Shown here: piece by piece, positions 52,929 to 61,121 of the stretch
Layout of the letters: every line of letters starts with the position of its first letter
Position numbering within the stretch: position 1 is the first letter of the stretch
From: Kribbella qitaiheensis
GTDB lineage: Bacteria; Actinomycetota; Actinomycetes; Propionibacteriales; Kribbellaceae
Reading direction: 5' to 3'
DNA length: 64,000 nucleotides
Assembly (NCBI RefSeq): GCF_014217565.1
Contig: NZ_CP043661.1
Coordinates: 1,240,001 to 1,304,000 of the forward strand
Program-made: the position numbers and the translations under genes
Notes under the pieces: model-generated
The model's input: the letters and a program-made list of their open reading frames with translations, nothing else
Databases searched by the model: none
Told to the model about the DNA's origin: nothing

Positions 52929-55289
52929 GTGCGCAAGGTATCTGTCGGGCTGGTCAGCCTGGCCCTCGCGGCGACGTTCGGCCTGAGCATGAGCTCGGCC
53001 GGCAACGCCGTCACACAACTACCGTCCTCGGGCGGCACCACCACCGCCAGCGAGACACCCGCCTCGGATGAGCTGCCGAACCCGCTGGAGGACAAGCGCC
53101 GGGATCTGCGCCAGGAGGCGATCACCAAGCTTCTCAACGGCACCGGCAAGGCCGAGAAGCGCGGCGCCAGCACGGTGATGAAGCTGGGCACCAAGACCAA
53201 GGGTTCCGAGGGCGTGACCAACGCCCAGGGCAAGGTCGACCAGTACGTCGAGCTGTCCCGGGAGAAGACCGACAAGATCTTCGTGGTGCTGGCCGAGTTC
53301 GGCAATCAGCGGCACCCGAGCTACCCCGACCAGGACACCGACCCGGCGACGCCCGGGCCGGCCACCTTCGACGGGCCGCTGCACAACGCGATCCCGGAGC
53401 CGAACCGGGCCTTGGACAACTCGACCATCTGGCAGGCCGACTACTCAGCGCAACACTACCGCGACCTGTACTTCGGCACCGGCAACTCGGTGAAGAAGTA
53501 CTACGAGCGGCAGTCCTCGGGTCGCTATTCGGTGAACGGCCAGGTCACCGACTGGGTGAAGGTGCCGTACAACGAGGCCCGCTACGGCCGGTCGAACGGT
53601 TTCCCGTGCGCCGGCAACGTCTGCAACAACACCTGGAACCTGGTCGCCGACGCGGTGAACCAGTGGGTCGCCGACCAGAAGGCGGCCGGCCGCACCACCG
53701 AGCAGATCAAGGCGGACCTGGCGTCGTACGACCAGTGGGACCGCTACGACTACGACGGTGACGGCAACTTCAACGAGCCCGACGGCTACATCGACCACTT
53801 CCAGATCGTCCACTCCGGTGGCGACCAGGCCGATGGTGACCCGCAGCAGGGTGAGGACGCGATCTGGTCGCACCGCTGGCGCGTCCAGACCCCGGGTGGC
53901 CCGGCCAACTTCCCGATCGGTGGCGCCCAGGTCGGCGACACCGGCCTGTGGGTCGGCGACTACACGGTCCAGCCGGAGAACGGCGGCATCAGCGTCTTCG
54001 CGCACGAGTACGGCCACGACCTCGGCCTGCCGGACCAGTACAACACGGCCGGCGGCGAGAACGGCGTCAACTGGTGGACGATCATGGCGCAGAGCCGGGT
54101 CAGCAAGCCCACCGACGGCGGGATCGGCGAGCAGGCGGCCGACTTCGGCGCCTGGGACAAGATGTTCCTCGGCTGGCTGGACTACGAGATCGTGAACTCC
54201 GGCCAGAACCGGACCGTCGAGCTCGGCCCGTTCGAGTACAACACGGCCAAGGCCCAGGGCCTGGTGGTCACCCTGCCGAAGAAGCCGGTGGTCAGTCCGC
54301 TGGTCACTCCCCCGGTCGGCACCAAGCAGTGGTGGAGCGGTCAAGGCAACAACCTGAACACCGCGATGAGCCGTCAGGTCACCCTGCCGGCCGGCCCGGC
54401 CAGCCTCACCTTCCAGGCGAACTGGGACATCGAGGACTGTGGTCCGGACCCGTGTGACTACGCCTACGTCGAGGTCAACGACGGCACCGGCTACAAGGCG
54501 ATCCCAGGCAGCATCACCACGGCAGCCGAAGGCAACGGCATCGACGGCACCAGCTCCGGCTGGGTTCCGGCCACCTTCGACCTGTCGGCCTACGCGGGCA
54601 AGACGGTCGGCCTGCAGTTCCACTACGTGACCGACCCGGCCGCTGGTGGCAAGGGCTTCTTCGTCGACGACATCAAGGTCACCTCGGGTACCACCACCGT
54701 GGTCGACTCCGGTGCGGAGACGTCGCCCGAGGGCTGGACGCTGAACGGCTTCACCTCGGTCGGCGGCAGCATCACCACCCTGTACGACAACTATTACATC
54801 GCGACGAACGTGAACCACATCTCGTACGACGCGAACCTGAAGACCGGCCCGTACAACTTCGGCTTCCTCAACACGCAGCCGGACAAGGTCGAGCACTTCC
54901 CGTACCAGGCGGGTCTGCTGATCTGGTACGTCGACACCTCGACGCCGGACAACAACACCAGTGTCCACCCGGGCACCGGCCGGGCCCTGCCGATCGACTC
55001 GCGGCCGGTCCCGATCAACCGGATCGACGGAACCGTCTGGCGCCCGCGCGTCAGCGGCTACGACGCTCCGTTCGGCCTCACCAAGGCTGACTCGTTCACG
55101 CTGCACTTCAACGGCCAGGCCAGCTACATCCGTGGCCAGGCAGCGGTGCCGACGTTCAACGACAGCAAGACCTACTGGTACCCGGAGCTTCCGGGGGCCG
55201 GTGTGAAGGTCCCGAACAACGGGGTCAACATCAAGGTCACCGGTCAGAGCGACACCTCGATGACCGTCAAGGTCTCGAAGCGCAGCTGA
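52929..55289 (+). CDS. Secreted M6 immune-inhibitor-A-like metalloprotease
   Basis: 786 residues from GTG 52929 (GGGAGGG upstream). A signal peptide (about 1-27) is followed by a propeptide. The M6 catalytic domain begins near residue 115 (FVVLAEFGNQRHPSY) and carries the zinc motif HEYGHDLGLPD at about 359-369, with WWTIMAQ after it. A MAM/Ig-like beta-sandwich region (about 460-600: FQANWDIEDCGPDPCDYAYVEVN, GLQFHYVTDPA) follows. It is an extracellular endoprotease. It stands alone, divergent from the macS/macR operon. Confidence 0.92.
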   Translation: MRKVSVGLVSLALAATFGLSMSSAGNAVTQLPSSGGTTTASETPASDELPNPLEDKRRDLRQEAITKLLNGTGKAEKRGASTVMKLGTKTKGSEGVTNAQGKVDQYVELSREKTDKIFVVLAEFGNQRHPSYPDQDTDPATPGPATFDGPLHNAIPEPNRALDNSTIWQADYSAQHYRDLYFGTGNSVKKYYERQSSGRYSVNGQVTDWVKVPYNEARYGRSNGFPCAGNVCNNTWNLVADAVNQWVADQKAAGRTTEQIKADLASYDQWDRYDYDGDGNFNEPDGYIDHFQIVHSGGDQADGDPQQGEDAIWSHRWRVQTPGGPANFPIGGAQVGDTGLWVGDYTVQPENGGISVFAHEYGHDLGLPDQYNTAGGENGVNWWTIMAQSRVSKPTDGGIGEQAADFGAWDKMFLGWLDYEIVNSGQNRTVELGPFEYNTAKAQGLVVTLPKKPVVSPLVTPPVGTKQWWSGQGNNLNTAMSRQVTLPAGPASLTFQANWDIEDCGPDPCDYAYVEVNDGTGYKAIPGSITTAAEGNGIDGTSSGWVPATFDLSAYAGKTVGLQFHYVTDPAAGGKGFFVDDIKVTSGTTTVVDSGAETSPEGWTLNGFTSVGGSITTLYDNYYIATNVNHISYDANLKTGPYNFGFLNTQPDKVEHFPYQAGLLIWYVDTSTPDNNTSVHPGTGRALPIDSRPVPINRIDGTVWRPRVSGYDAPFGLTKADSFTLHFNGQASYIRGQAAVPTFNDSKTYWYPELPGAGVKVPNNGVNIKVTGQSDTSMTVKVSKRS

Positions 55290-55306
55290 TGCCCTGAGCA
55301 ACAAAA

Positions 55307-55340
55307 CCGGCGGCCCCTGGGATCTCCCAGGGGCCGCCGG
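55307..55340. terminator. Perfect 15-bp bidirectional terminator between the M6 protease and hflX
   Basis: CCGGCGGCCCCTGGG (55307-55321) and its exact complement (55326-55340) around ATCT. It serves both convergent genes. Confidence 0.85.
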
Positions 55341-55355
55341 CCTTTGTCGTGCTGG

Positions 55356-56846
55356 TCAGTGCGTTGCGGAGACCTCGTACGGCGCGAGCTCGTCGGCCAG
55401 GCCTGCGTGCACGCGAGCGGCGACGCGGGTGCCTTCGCCGGTGTGCTCCAGGGTGTCGACCGAGCCCTCGGAGTGGATCCGGGAGACCAGGTCACCGCGG
55501 TCGTACGGCAGCAGCAGGTCGACCGAGACGTCCGGCTGGGGCAGCGATGCCTCGACCAGTGCCGTCAGCTTGTCGATGCCTTCGCCGGTCTGCGCGGAGA
55601 CCACGATCGCTCGCGGCTCCCGGTGCAGGATCGGCGCCAGCGCCATCGGGTCGGCCAGGTCGCCCTTGTTGATCACGATGATCTCCTGGACGTTGCCCGC
55701 CCCGATCTCGGCCAGCACCTCACGGACCGCCTGGATCTGGGCCAGCGGGTCCGGGTGCGAACCGTCCACTACGTGCAGCAGCAGATCCGCGTCCGCGACC
55801 TCCTCCAGCGTCGAGCGGAAAGCCTCGACGATGTCATGCGGCAGGTGCCGGACGAACCCGACGGTGTCGGTGAAGGTGTAGACGCGCCCGTCCGACGTCG
55901 TCGTACGCCGGGTGGTCGGGTCCAGGGTCGCGAACAGCGCGTTCTCGACCAGCACGCCGGCACCGGTCATCCGGTTCAGCAGCGAGGACTTGCCGGCATT
56001 GGTGTAGCCGGCGATCGCGACCGACGGGATGGAATGCCGGCGGCGCTCCTGACGCATCGTCGAGCGGGTGCCCTTCAACGCCTTCAGCTCGTGCCGCAGC
56101 TTGGCGATCTTGGTGTTGATCCGGCGCCGGTCGGTCTCGATCTTGGTTTCACCGGGACCACGGCCACCGATACCGCCACCGGCCGCACCGACGCGGCCAC
56201 CGGCCTGGCGGGACAGGTTCCCACCCCAACCACGCAGCCGCTGCTTCATGTACTGCAGCTGGGCCAGCTCGACCTGGGCCTTGCCTTCCTTGCTCTTCGC
56301 GTGCTGGGCGAAGATGTCGAGGATCAGCGCGGTCCGGTCGACGACCTTGACCTTCAGTTTGTCTTCCAGGTTGCGCAGCTGGGCGGGCGCGAGTTCGCCG
56401 TCGGCGATCACCGTGTCCGCGCCGAGCGACGCGACCAGGTTGCGCAGGTCGTGCACCTTGCCGCTACCGATGAAGGTCGCGGGGTCCGGCTTCTTGCGCC
56501 GCTGGATGACGCCGTCGAGCACCTCGGAGCCGGCCGTCTCGGCGAGCAGTTTCAGCTCGGCGAGCGAGTTCTCGGCGTCCTCGGCGCTGCCCTCGGTCCA
56601 CACCCCGACCAGCAGGACGCGCTCCAGCAGAAGTTTGCGGTACTCGACCTCGCTGATGTCGGTCAGCTCGGTGGACATCCCGACCACGCGCCGTAGCGCC
56701 TGGCGTTCCTCGAGCTCGAGGCCTTCAGTACTCAGTTCGCGGTCGTAACCCGACGACGCGGCCTTGTCGTCGTCGATCACGTCGTCCTGGATCAGGTCGA
56801 AGTCGGCGTCGGTGGACTCGTCGTATGCGTTCGATTGGGTCGTCAT
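55356..56846 (-). CDS. hflX: Ribosome-rescue GTPase HflX
   Basis: 496 residues. An N-terminal HflX domain (LLVGVWTEGSAEDAENSLAEL, VLDGVIQRRKKPDPATFIGSGK) is followed by a glycine-rich linker (GGGIGGRGPGETKIETDRR) and the G domain. The G1 GYTNAGKSSLLNR lies near 273, then DTVGFVRHLP (G3) and NKGDL (G4). HflX splits stalled or inactive ribosomes, especially after heat or antibiotic stress. It converges on the M6 protease. dapF lies upstream on the same strand, about 90 nt away, as in many actinobacteria. Confidence 0.95.
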   Translation of the reverse strand: MTTQSNAYDESTDADFDLIQDDVIDDDKAASSGYDRELSTEGLELEERQALRRVVGMSTELTDISEVEYRKLLLERVLLVGVWTEGSAEDAENSLAELKLLAETAGSEVLDGVIQRRKKPDPATFIGSGKVHDLRNLVASLGADTVIADGELAPAQLRNLEDKLKVKVVDRTALILDIFAQHAKSKEGKAQVELAQLQYMKQRLRGWGGNLSRQAGGRVGAAGGGIGGRGPGETKIETDRRRINTKIAKLRHELKALKGTRSTMRQERRRHSIPSVAIAGYTNAGKSSLLNRMTGAGVLVENALFATLDPTTRRTTTSDGRVYTFTDTVGFVRHLPHDIVEAFRSTLEEVADADLLLHVVDGSHPDPLAQIQAVREVLAEIGAGNVQEIIVINKGDLADPMALAPILHREPRAIVVSAQTGEGIDKLTALVEASLPQPDVSVDLLLPYDRGDLVSRIHSEGSVDTLEHTGEGTRVAARVHAGLADELAPYEVSATH

Positions 56847-56936
56847 ATACCTTCCATCGTGGCACGGGGCGCCCGGACAGGCGACCCGATTAACAGTCCA
56901 ACGACCTCGCGCCGTACCGAATTCCCGGTACTGCGC

Positions 56937-57782
56937 TCAGGCGGGCAGCCAGCTTCGCGAAAATTCGCCGCGCGCGTGGATCACGGCGGGTCCGGTCATC
57001 TCCAGATGGTTGTCGTCACGCCACGTGATCGTCAGGACACCGCCTGGTACGCCGACCTTGTACGTGACCGGGGCTTCCTGGTGAGCCGCCCGCGCTGATG
57101 CCACCGCGACGGCGCAGGTCCCGGTGCCACAGGAGCGGGTCTCCCCCGACCCACGCTCGTGCACGCGCATCTGCACCTCGTTCGGGCCTTTGCGGACCAC
57201 GAACTCGGCGTTCATCCCGTTCGGGAAGGCCTCGGCCGGGGACCACCGCGGTGCGTCCAGCAGCGGACCCGGCTCCCGGAGATCGTCGACGAAGGCAACA
57301 GCATGCGGGTTGCCTACGTTCACGTGCACGGCCGGCCACTGGTGCCCGTTCGCCTCGACGACGATGCCCGCCGGGCCTGGGAAGGACGGTTCGCCCATGT
57401 CGACGGTGATGGTGCCGTCGTCGTTGAGCACGACCTCCTTGACCCCGGCCCGGGTGCCGATCCGGATCGGCTTGTCCGCGGTCAGGCCGGCCTCCGACAG
57501 GTACCGGGCGAACACCCGGATCCCGTTGCCGCACATCTCGCCGATGGTCCCGTCGGAGTTCCAGTAGTCCATGAACCAGGCGCCGCCATCCTCGACATAC
57601 GACTGCTTCGAGCCCTCGATCACCCGCAGTACGCCGTCGGCCCCGATGCCGGCATGCCGATCACACAGGAACCGCACGAAGTCGGCATCCAGATCCCCGT
57701 GCACGGTCCCGTCCGGGTCGGGCAACAGCACGAAGTCATTCTCCGTGCCGTGCCCCTTGAGCCAGCTGAAAGTCTCTCCCAC
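56937..57782 (-). CDS. dapF: Diaminopimelate epimerase
   Basis: 281 residues from GTG 57782. The two catalytic cysteines sit in EMCGNGIRVF and GETRSCGTGTCAVAV. The flanking FSWLKGHGTENDFVLL and NVGNPHAVAFV are the other signatures. It interconverts LL- and meso-DAP for lysine and peptidoglycan. The GTG at 57782 begins at the conserved first strand; an earlier in-frame start at 57839 would add a tail made of two exact 18-bp repeats (57810-57845). Confidence 0.95.
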   Translation of the reverse strand: MGETFSWLKGHGTENDFVLLPDPDGTVHGDLDADFVRFLCDRHAGIGADGVLRVIEGSKQSYVEDGGAWFMDYWNSDGTIGEMCGNGIRVFARYLSEAGLTADKPIRIGTRAGVKEVVLNDDGTITVDMGEPSFPGPAGIVVEANGHQWPAVHVNVGNPHAVAFVDDLREPGPLLDAPRWSPAEAFPNGMNAEFVVRKGPNEVQMRVHERGSGETRSCGTGTCAVAVASARAAHQEAPVTYKVGVPGGVLTITWRDDNHLEMTGPAVIHARGEFSRSWLPA

Positions 57783-57809
57783 ACCAGCGATCCTACTTGT
57801 CCGCCTAGC

Positions 57810-57845
57810 CGCACGATCCACCTCGACCGCACGATCCACCTCGAC
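57810..57845. repeat. Tandem duplication of an 18-bp unit
   Basis: CGCACGATCCACCTCGAC occurs twice in a row (57810-57827, 57828-57845), just upstream of dapF. It is short, and its meaning is unknown. Confidence 0.6.
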
Positions 57846-57868
57846 CGCCCGGGCAGCCGGGGCGTCGG

Positions 57869-58324
57869 TCAGCCCCAGGTGCCGGCGATCTGGCGGGTGG
57901 TGGCGTTGAGGCGGTTGAAGAGGTTGGTGACGGCGGTCATCAGGACGAGCGCCGCCAGCCCGCGCTCGTCGTAGTACCGGGCGGCTTCGTCCCAGACCTG
58001 GTCGGAGACGCCGCCGGAGGCATCGGCCAGCCGGGTCGCGGCCTCGGCGAGCGCCAGCGCCGCCCGCTCCGCGTCGGTGAAGTACGACGTCTCCCGCCAG
58101 GCAACCACCGCGGCGAGCCTGTCCTCGGTCTCACCGTTCTTCCGGGCGGTCTTCACCCCGCCGTCCACGCAGGCGCTGCAGCCGTTGATCTGGCTCACCC
58201 GCAGGTGGACCAGTTCCAGGGTCGTCTCCGGTACGCCGCCCAGCTTCGCGGCGCCCATCAGCTTCTGCGCCGGGCCCATCGCCTCGGTGATGACCATGAC
58301 CGGGTTCTTCATCCGTGACTGCAT
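57869..58324 (-). CDS. Carboxymuconolactone-decarboxylase-family (AhpD-like) protein
   Basis: 151 residues with the redox pair CSAC in LRVSQINGCSACVDGG, the pattern of AhpD-type peroxidase partners. The helical bundle continues through AERAALALAEAATRLAD to the end. It starts at ATG 58324 with GGAG upstream. It is divergent from the NB-ARC regulator gene; AhpD-like genes often sit beside such regulators or ECF sigma factors. It probably takes part in peroxide defence. Confidence 0.88.
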   Translation of the reverse strand: MQSRMKNPVMVITEAMGPAQKLMGAAKLGGVPETTLELVHLRVSQINGCSACVDGGVKTARKNGETEDRLAAVVAWRETSYFTDAERAALALAEAATRLADASGGVSDQVWDEAARYYDERGLAALVLMTAVTNLFNRLNATTRQIAGTWG

Positions 58325-58502
58325 TTTCGGCTCCTTCTCGGTTCGGTGTCTCGTTCGGTGTGAACAAGACCGATCGGACCATCCGGGAGCGTGGCCAAGC
58401 CAGGCTCGTGGGACACCGTGGAACAGCAGAACGCCCTCCCACCTGCACTAATGTGCGGGCAGGAGATCGTCCCCCGGTGGGACACGGCGGGAGGTGTGGG
58501 GC

Positions 58503-60821
58503 GTGACTCAGCAGGCCGATTCGCCCCGGACCGAGCTGGCCGGGAGGTTGCAGGCGATCCAGGAGCTGTCCGGGCGCAGCCTCCGGGAGCTGCAACGTGC
58601 CACCGGCATCAGCTCCTCGTCGCTGTCGAGGTACTTCGCGGGCCGCAGCCTCCCGCCCTGGTCGGCGGTGGTCGCGTTGTGCAAGGTGGTCCAGCGTGAT
58701 CCGCGGCCGCTCCGCGATCTGTGGGAGCAGGCTTCCCGACTCCCACCGCCGCCACCACCGGCCCGTCCGACGGTGGCCGGCCGCAACGACCTTCCACTCG
58801 ACGTCGCGGACTTCACCGGGCGTAGGGCCGAGCTCGACGCAGTACGCGAGAGCCTGGCGGCCGCCCGTGCGGTGGCGATCGACGGGATGGCTGGAGTCGG
58901 GAAGACCTGCCTGGCTGTGCATCTGGCCCACCAGCTCGCGCCGGAGTACGCCGATGGCCGGCTCTACCTGGATCTGCATGGCTTCACCCCTGGCCGCGAG
59001 CCGCTGGAGCCCGCGAGCGCCGTACGGATGTTGCTGGCTGCTCTCGAGGTCCCCGTGGCCAGCGGTTTGGATGGTTCGGAGGAGCTGGCAGCGCTCTGGC
59101 GTGCCGAGTTGGCACATCGTCGGGTGCTTGTCGTGCTGGACAACGTCGCCAGCGCCGACCAAGCCCGGCCGTTGCTCCCCGGCGCCGGCGCGAGCGCCGT
59201 CCTGATCACCAGCCGCAATCGGCTCGTCGAGCTTGATCAGGTCCCGCCGGTGTCGCTGGACGTGCTCGATGACGCCGACGGGATCGAGCTCTTGCAGCAG
59301 GCGGGCGGCCCTGGCGATCGCGTCGCGAACGAGCCCGATGCGACTGCCGAGGTACTGCGACTTTGCGGCGGACTGCCGTTGGCGATCAGGCTGTCGGCTG
59401 CCCGCTTACGGCATCGCCCTGGGTGGACCGTCGGCGTACTGGCTGACCGGCTGCGAGCCGGCTCGGATCATGTCGACACCGCGCTCTCGATGTCGTTGCG
59501 GCAGCTGGACCATGCTCAGCGGCGGACCTTCCGGCTACTGGGGCTGTTGCCTGGAGCAACATTTGATGACTACGCGGTGGCTGCCTTGACCGGTAACACT
59601 CTCGCCGCTACCCGCGGTTCGCTGGAGGATCTGGTCGACAGCCATCTCGTGCAGCAACCGCAAGCGGCTGTCTACCGGTTGCACGATCTGGTGCGCGCGT
59701 ACGCCGGTCGAGTGGCCGCCGCCGAGGAATCGCCGCCGGAGCAGCGGCAGGCCGTCGTACGGGTGCTGGACTACTACCTGCACAGCGCGGCGGCGGCCGG
59801 CAAGCTTCTGCGGTACGCGTACCCCGACGAGGCACCGCTCCCCTGTCCTGAGCCGGCTGAGATGCCTACGTTCGCTGACCAGGCTGCCGCTCTGGCCTGG
59901 TTCGACCACGAGTATCCGAACCTCGTCGAAACCATCGCGGTGGGATCGGATCTGCACATCAGCCGCCTGCCGCGGTTGCTCCGGCCGTACTACTTCCGGC
60001 GCGCCGCCTCCGCCGACGAGAACCGCTTGCTCGACCTCGCTCTGGCTGCCGCCTCACGGCTCGGCGATGCCGGCCTGGTGGCCGCTGTCCAAGCGGATCT
60101 CGGCTTCGCCCGCTACAGCGCCGGCCGCTTCCCAGAGGCCTTGCAGTACTACGAATCCGCCGCGGCCACGATGCCCGATTCAGCCGCGTTGGCCGTCCGC
60201 CGCGGCTACCTCCACCAGGACCTCGGCGAGACCGCGCGGGCGATGGCGCTGTTCGAGCACGCCGCCGAGCTTTTCGACCGCGACGGGCAGCCGAAGGGAG
60301 TCGCCCATGCGACCGCGTTCCAGGCCTGGGCGGCGTACCAGCTAGGGCAGTTGGACGAAGCGGCCGCGCTCGCCGTCAAGGCGCTCGCCCTGCAGAGCGA
60401 CGCGGAGGACTGGCCGCCGCCGATCACAGCGCTCGTCACCCTCGGCGCGGCGACCGGCAGAACCGATCCGGCGGCAGCGATCGAACACCTCACCAAAGCC
60501 CTGCGGCTTGCTCGCGAGGACGACCACGTGCAGAACCAGGCCTGGTGCCTCAACTACCTGGCCGTCGCTCTCCGCCAGGCAGGCCGCTACGACGAGGCCC
60601 TCGCCGACCACCGCACGGCACTCCGACTCGTCGAGGACACCGAGCCCCAGTGGGCAGTCAACTTCCTGAACAGCTACGCAGAGACCTCCTTGGCAGCCGG
60701 CCAAACCGACGAGGCCCGCGAGATCTACCAGCAGGCCCTGGAACTCGCCGAATCCACCGGCTACGCCCACGAGGCAACGGTCGCGCGACAGGGCCTCAGT
60801 AGAGTCCTCACATGGAACTGA
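58503..60821 (+). CDS. XRE-type HTH + NB-ARC + TPR regulator
   Basis: 772 residues. The start GTG 58503 has GGGAGG eight bases upstream. The N-terminal HTH is at about 8-65 (LRELQRATGISSSSLSRYFAGR), then a proline linker. The NB-ARC/STAND NTPase has Walker A GMAGVGKTC at about 128-136, RVLVVLDNV as Walker B, and the GLPLAIRL box at about 295. A winged-helix segment and a TPR array (about 500-770) complete it. Such proteins are signal-activated transcription factors in actinobacteria, related to AfsR but with an XRE-type instead of SARP-type HTH. It is divergent from the AhpD-like gene, which may be its target. Confidence 0.88.
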   Translation: MTQQADSPRTELAGRLQAIQELSGRSLRELQRATGISSSSLSRYFAGRSLPPWSAVVALCKVVQRDPRPLRDLWEQASRLPPPPPPARPTVAGRNDLPLDVADFTGRRAELDAVRESLAAARAVAIDGMAGVGKTCLAVHLAHQLAPEYADGRLYLDLHGFTPGREPLEPASAVRMLLAALEVPVASGLDGSEELAALWRAELAHRRVLVVLDNVASADQARPLLPGAGASAVLITSRNRLVELDQVPPVSLDVLDDADGIELLQQAGGPGDRVANEPDATAEVLRLCGGLPLAIRLSAARLRHRPGWTVGVLADRLRAGSDHVDTALSMSLRQLDHAQRRTFRLLGLLPGATFDDYAVAALTGNTLAATRGSLEDLVDSHLVQQPQAAVYRLHDLVRAYAGRVAAAEESPPEQRQAVVRVLDYYLHSAAAAGKLLRYAYPDEAPLPCPEPAEMPTFADQAAALAWFDHEYPNLVETIAVGSDLHISRLPRLLRPYYFRRAASADENRLLDLALAAASRLGDAGLVAAVQADLGFARYSAGRFPEALQYYESAAATMPDSAALAVRRGYLHQDLGETARAMALFEHAAELFDRDGQPKGVAHATAFQAWAAYQLGQLDEAAALAVKALALQSDAEDWPPPITALVTLGAATGRTDPAAAIEHLTKALRLAREDDHVQNQAWCLNYLAVALRQAGRYDEALADHRTALRLVEDTEPQWAVNFLNSYAETSLAAGQTDEAREIYQQALELAESTGYAHEATVARQGLSRVLTWN

Positions 60822-61081
60822 CGGCCTACTTCTTCGAGCGCGACGACGCAGAACAGGTAGCAGCCGCCCTCAACGGCGAACTCCGCCGAGGCCACTTCCA
60901 GGGCGAAGACGACGACGAGGACCACCCGTGGACAGTCCTCCTCCCCACCACCACAGACCTCGCAGTACTGGACGACCTACTCACGCAGCACGAGGGCTGG
61001 CTGGAACCCGAGGCGGCCGATCAACCTCAGGTCGCCCCACCCGAACTCCCGACCGCCCCCAAACGTCTCAAGAACAGCTGA
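60812..61081 (+). CDS. Small conserved hypothetical protein
   Basis: 89 residues. Its ATG lies 10 nt inside the 3' end of the NB-ARC gene, so it is translationally coupled. The sequence is acidic, with DDDEDHPWTVLLPTTTDLAVLDDLL as its core, and cytoplasmic; a short ferredoxin-like or RNase-E-inhibitor-like fold is possible (the pattern ERDDAEQVAAAL is suggestive), but no function can be assigned. Confidence 0.6.
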   Translation: MELTAYFFERDDAEQVAAALNGELRRGHFQGEDDDEDHPWTVLLPTTTDLAVLDDLLTQHEGWLEPEAADQPQVAPPELPTAPKRLKNS

Positions 61082-61110
61082 CGGAGGAGCGGCGTGGGGC
61101 CGCTCCTCCG
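61082..61110. terminator. Perfect 12-bp bidirectional terminator
   Basis: CGGAGGAGCGGC (61082-61093) and its complement (61099-61110), 5-nt loop, between convergent genes. Confidence 0.8.
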
Positions 61111-61121
61111 ACGCGGGTGAG

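Noticed and set aside
53445..55304. Long minus-strand frame opposite the M6 protease
   Set aside because: It is a GC-skew artefact; the plus strand carries a clear M6 protease with signal peptide and zinc motif.
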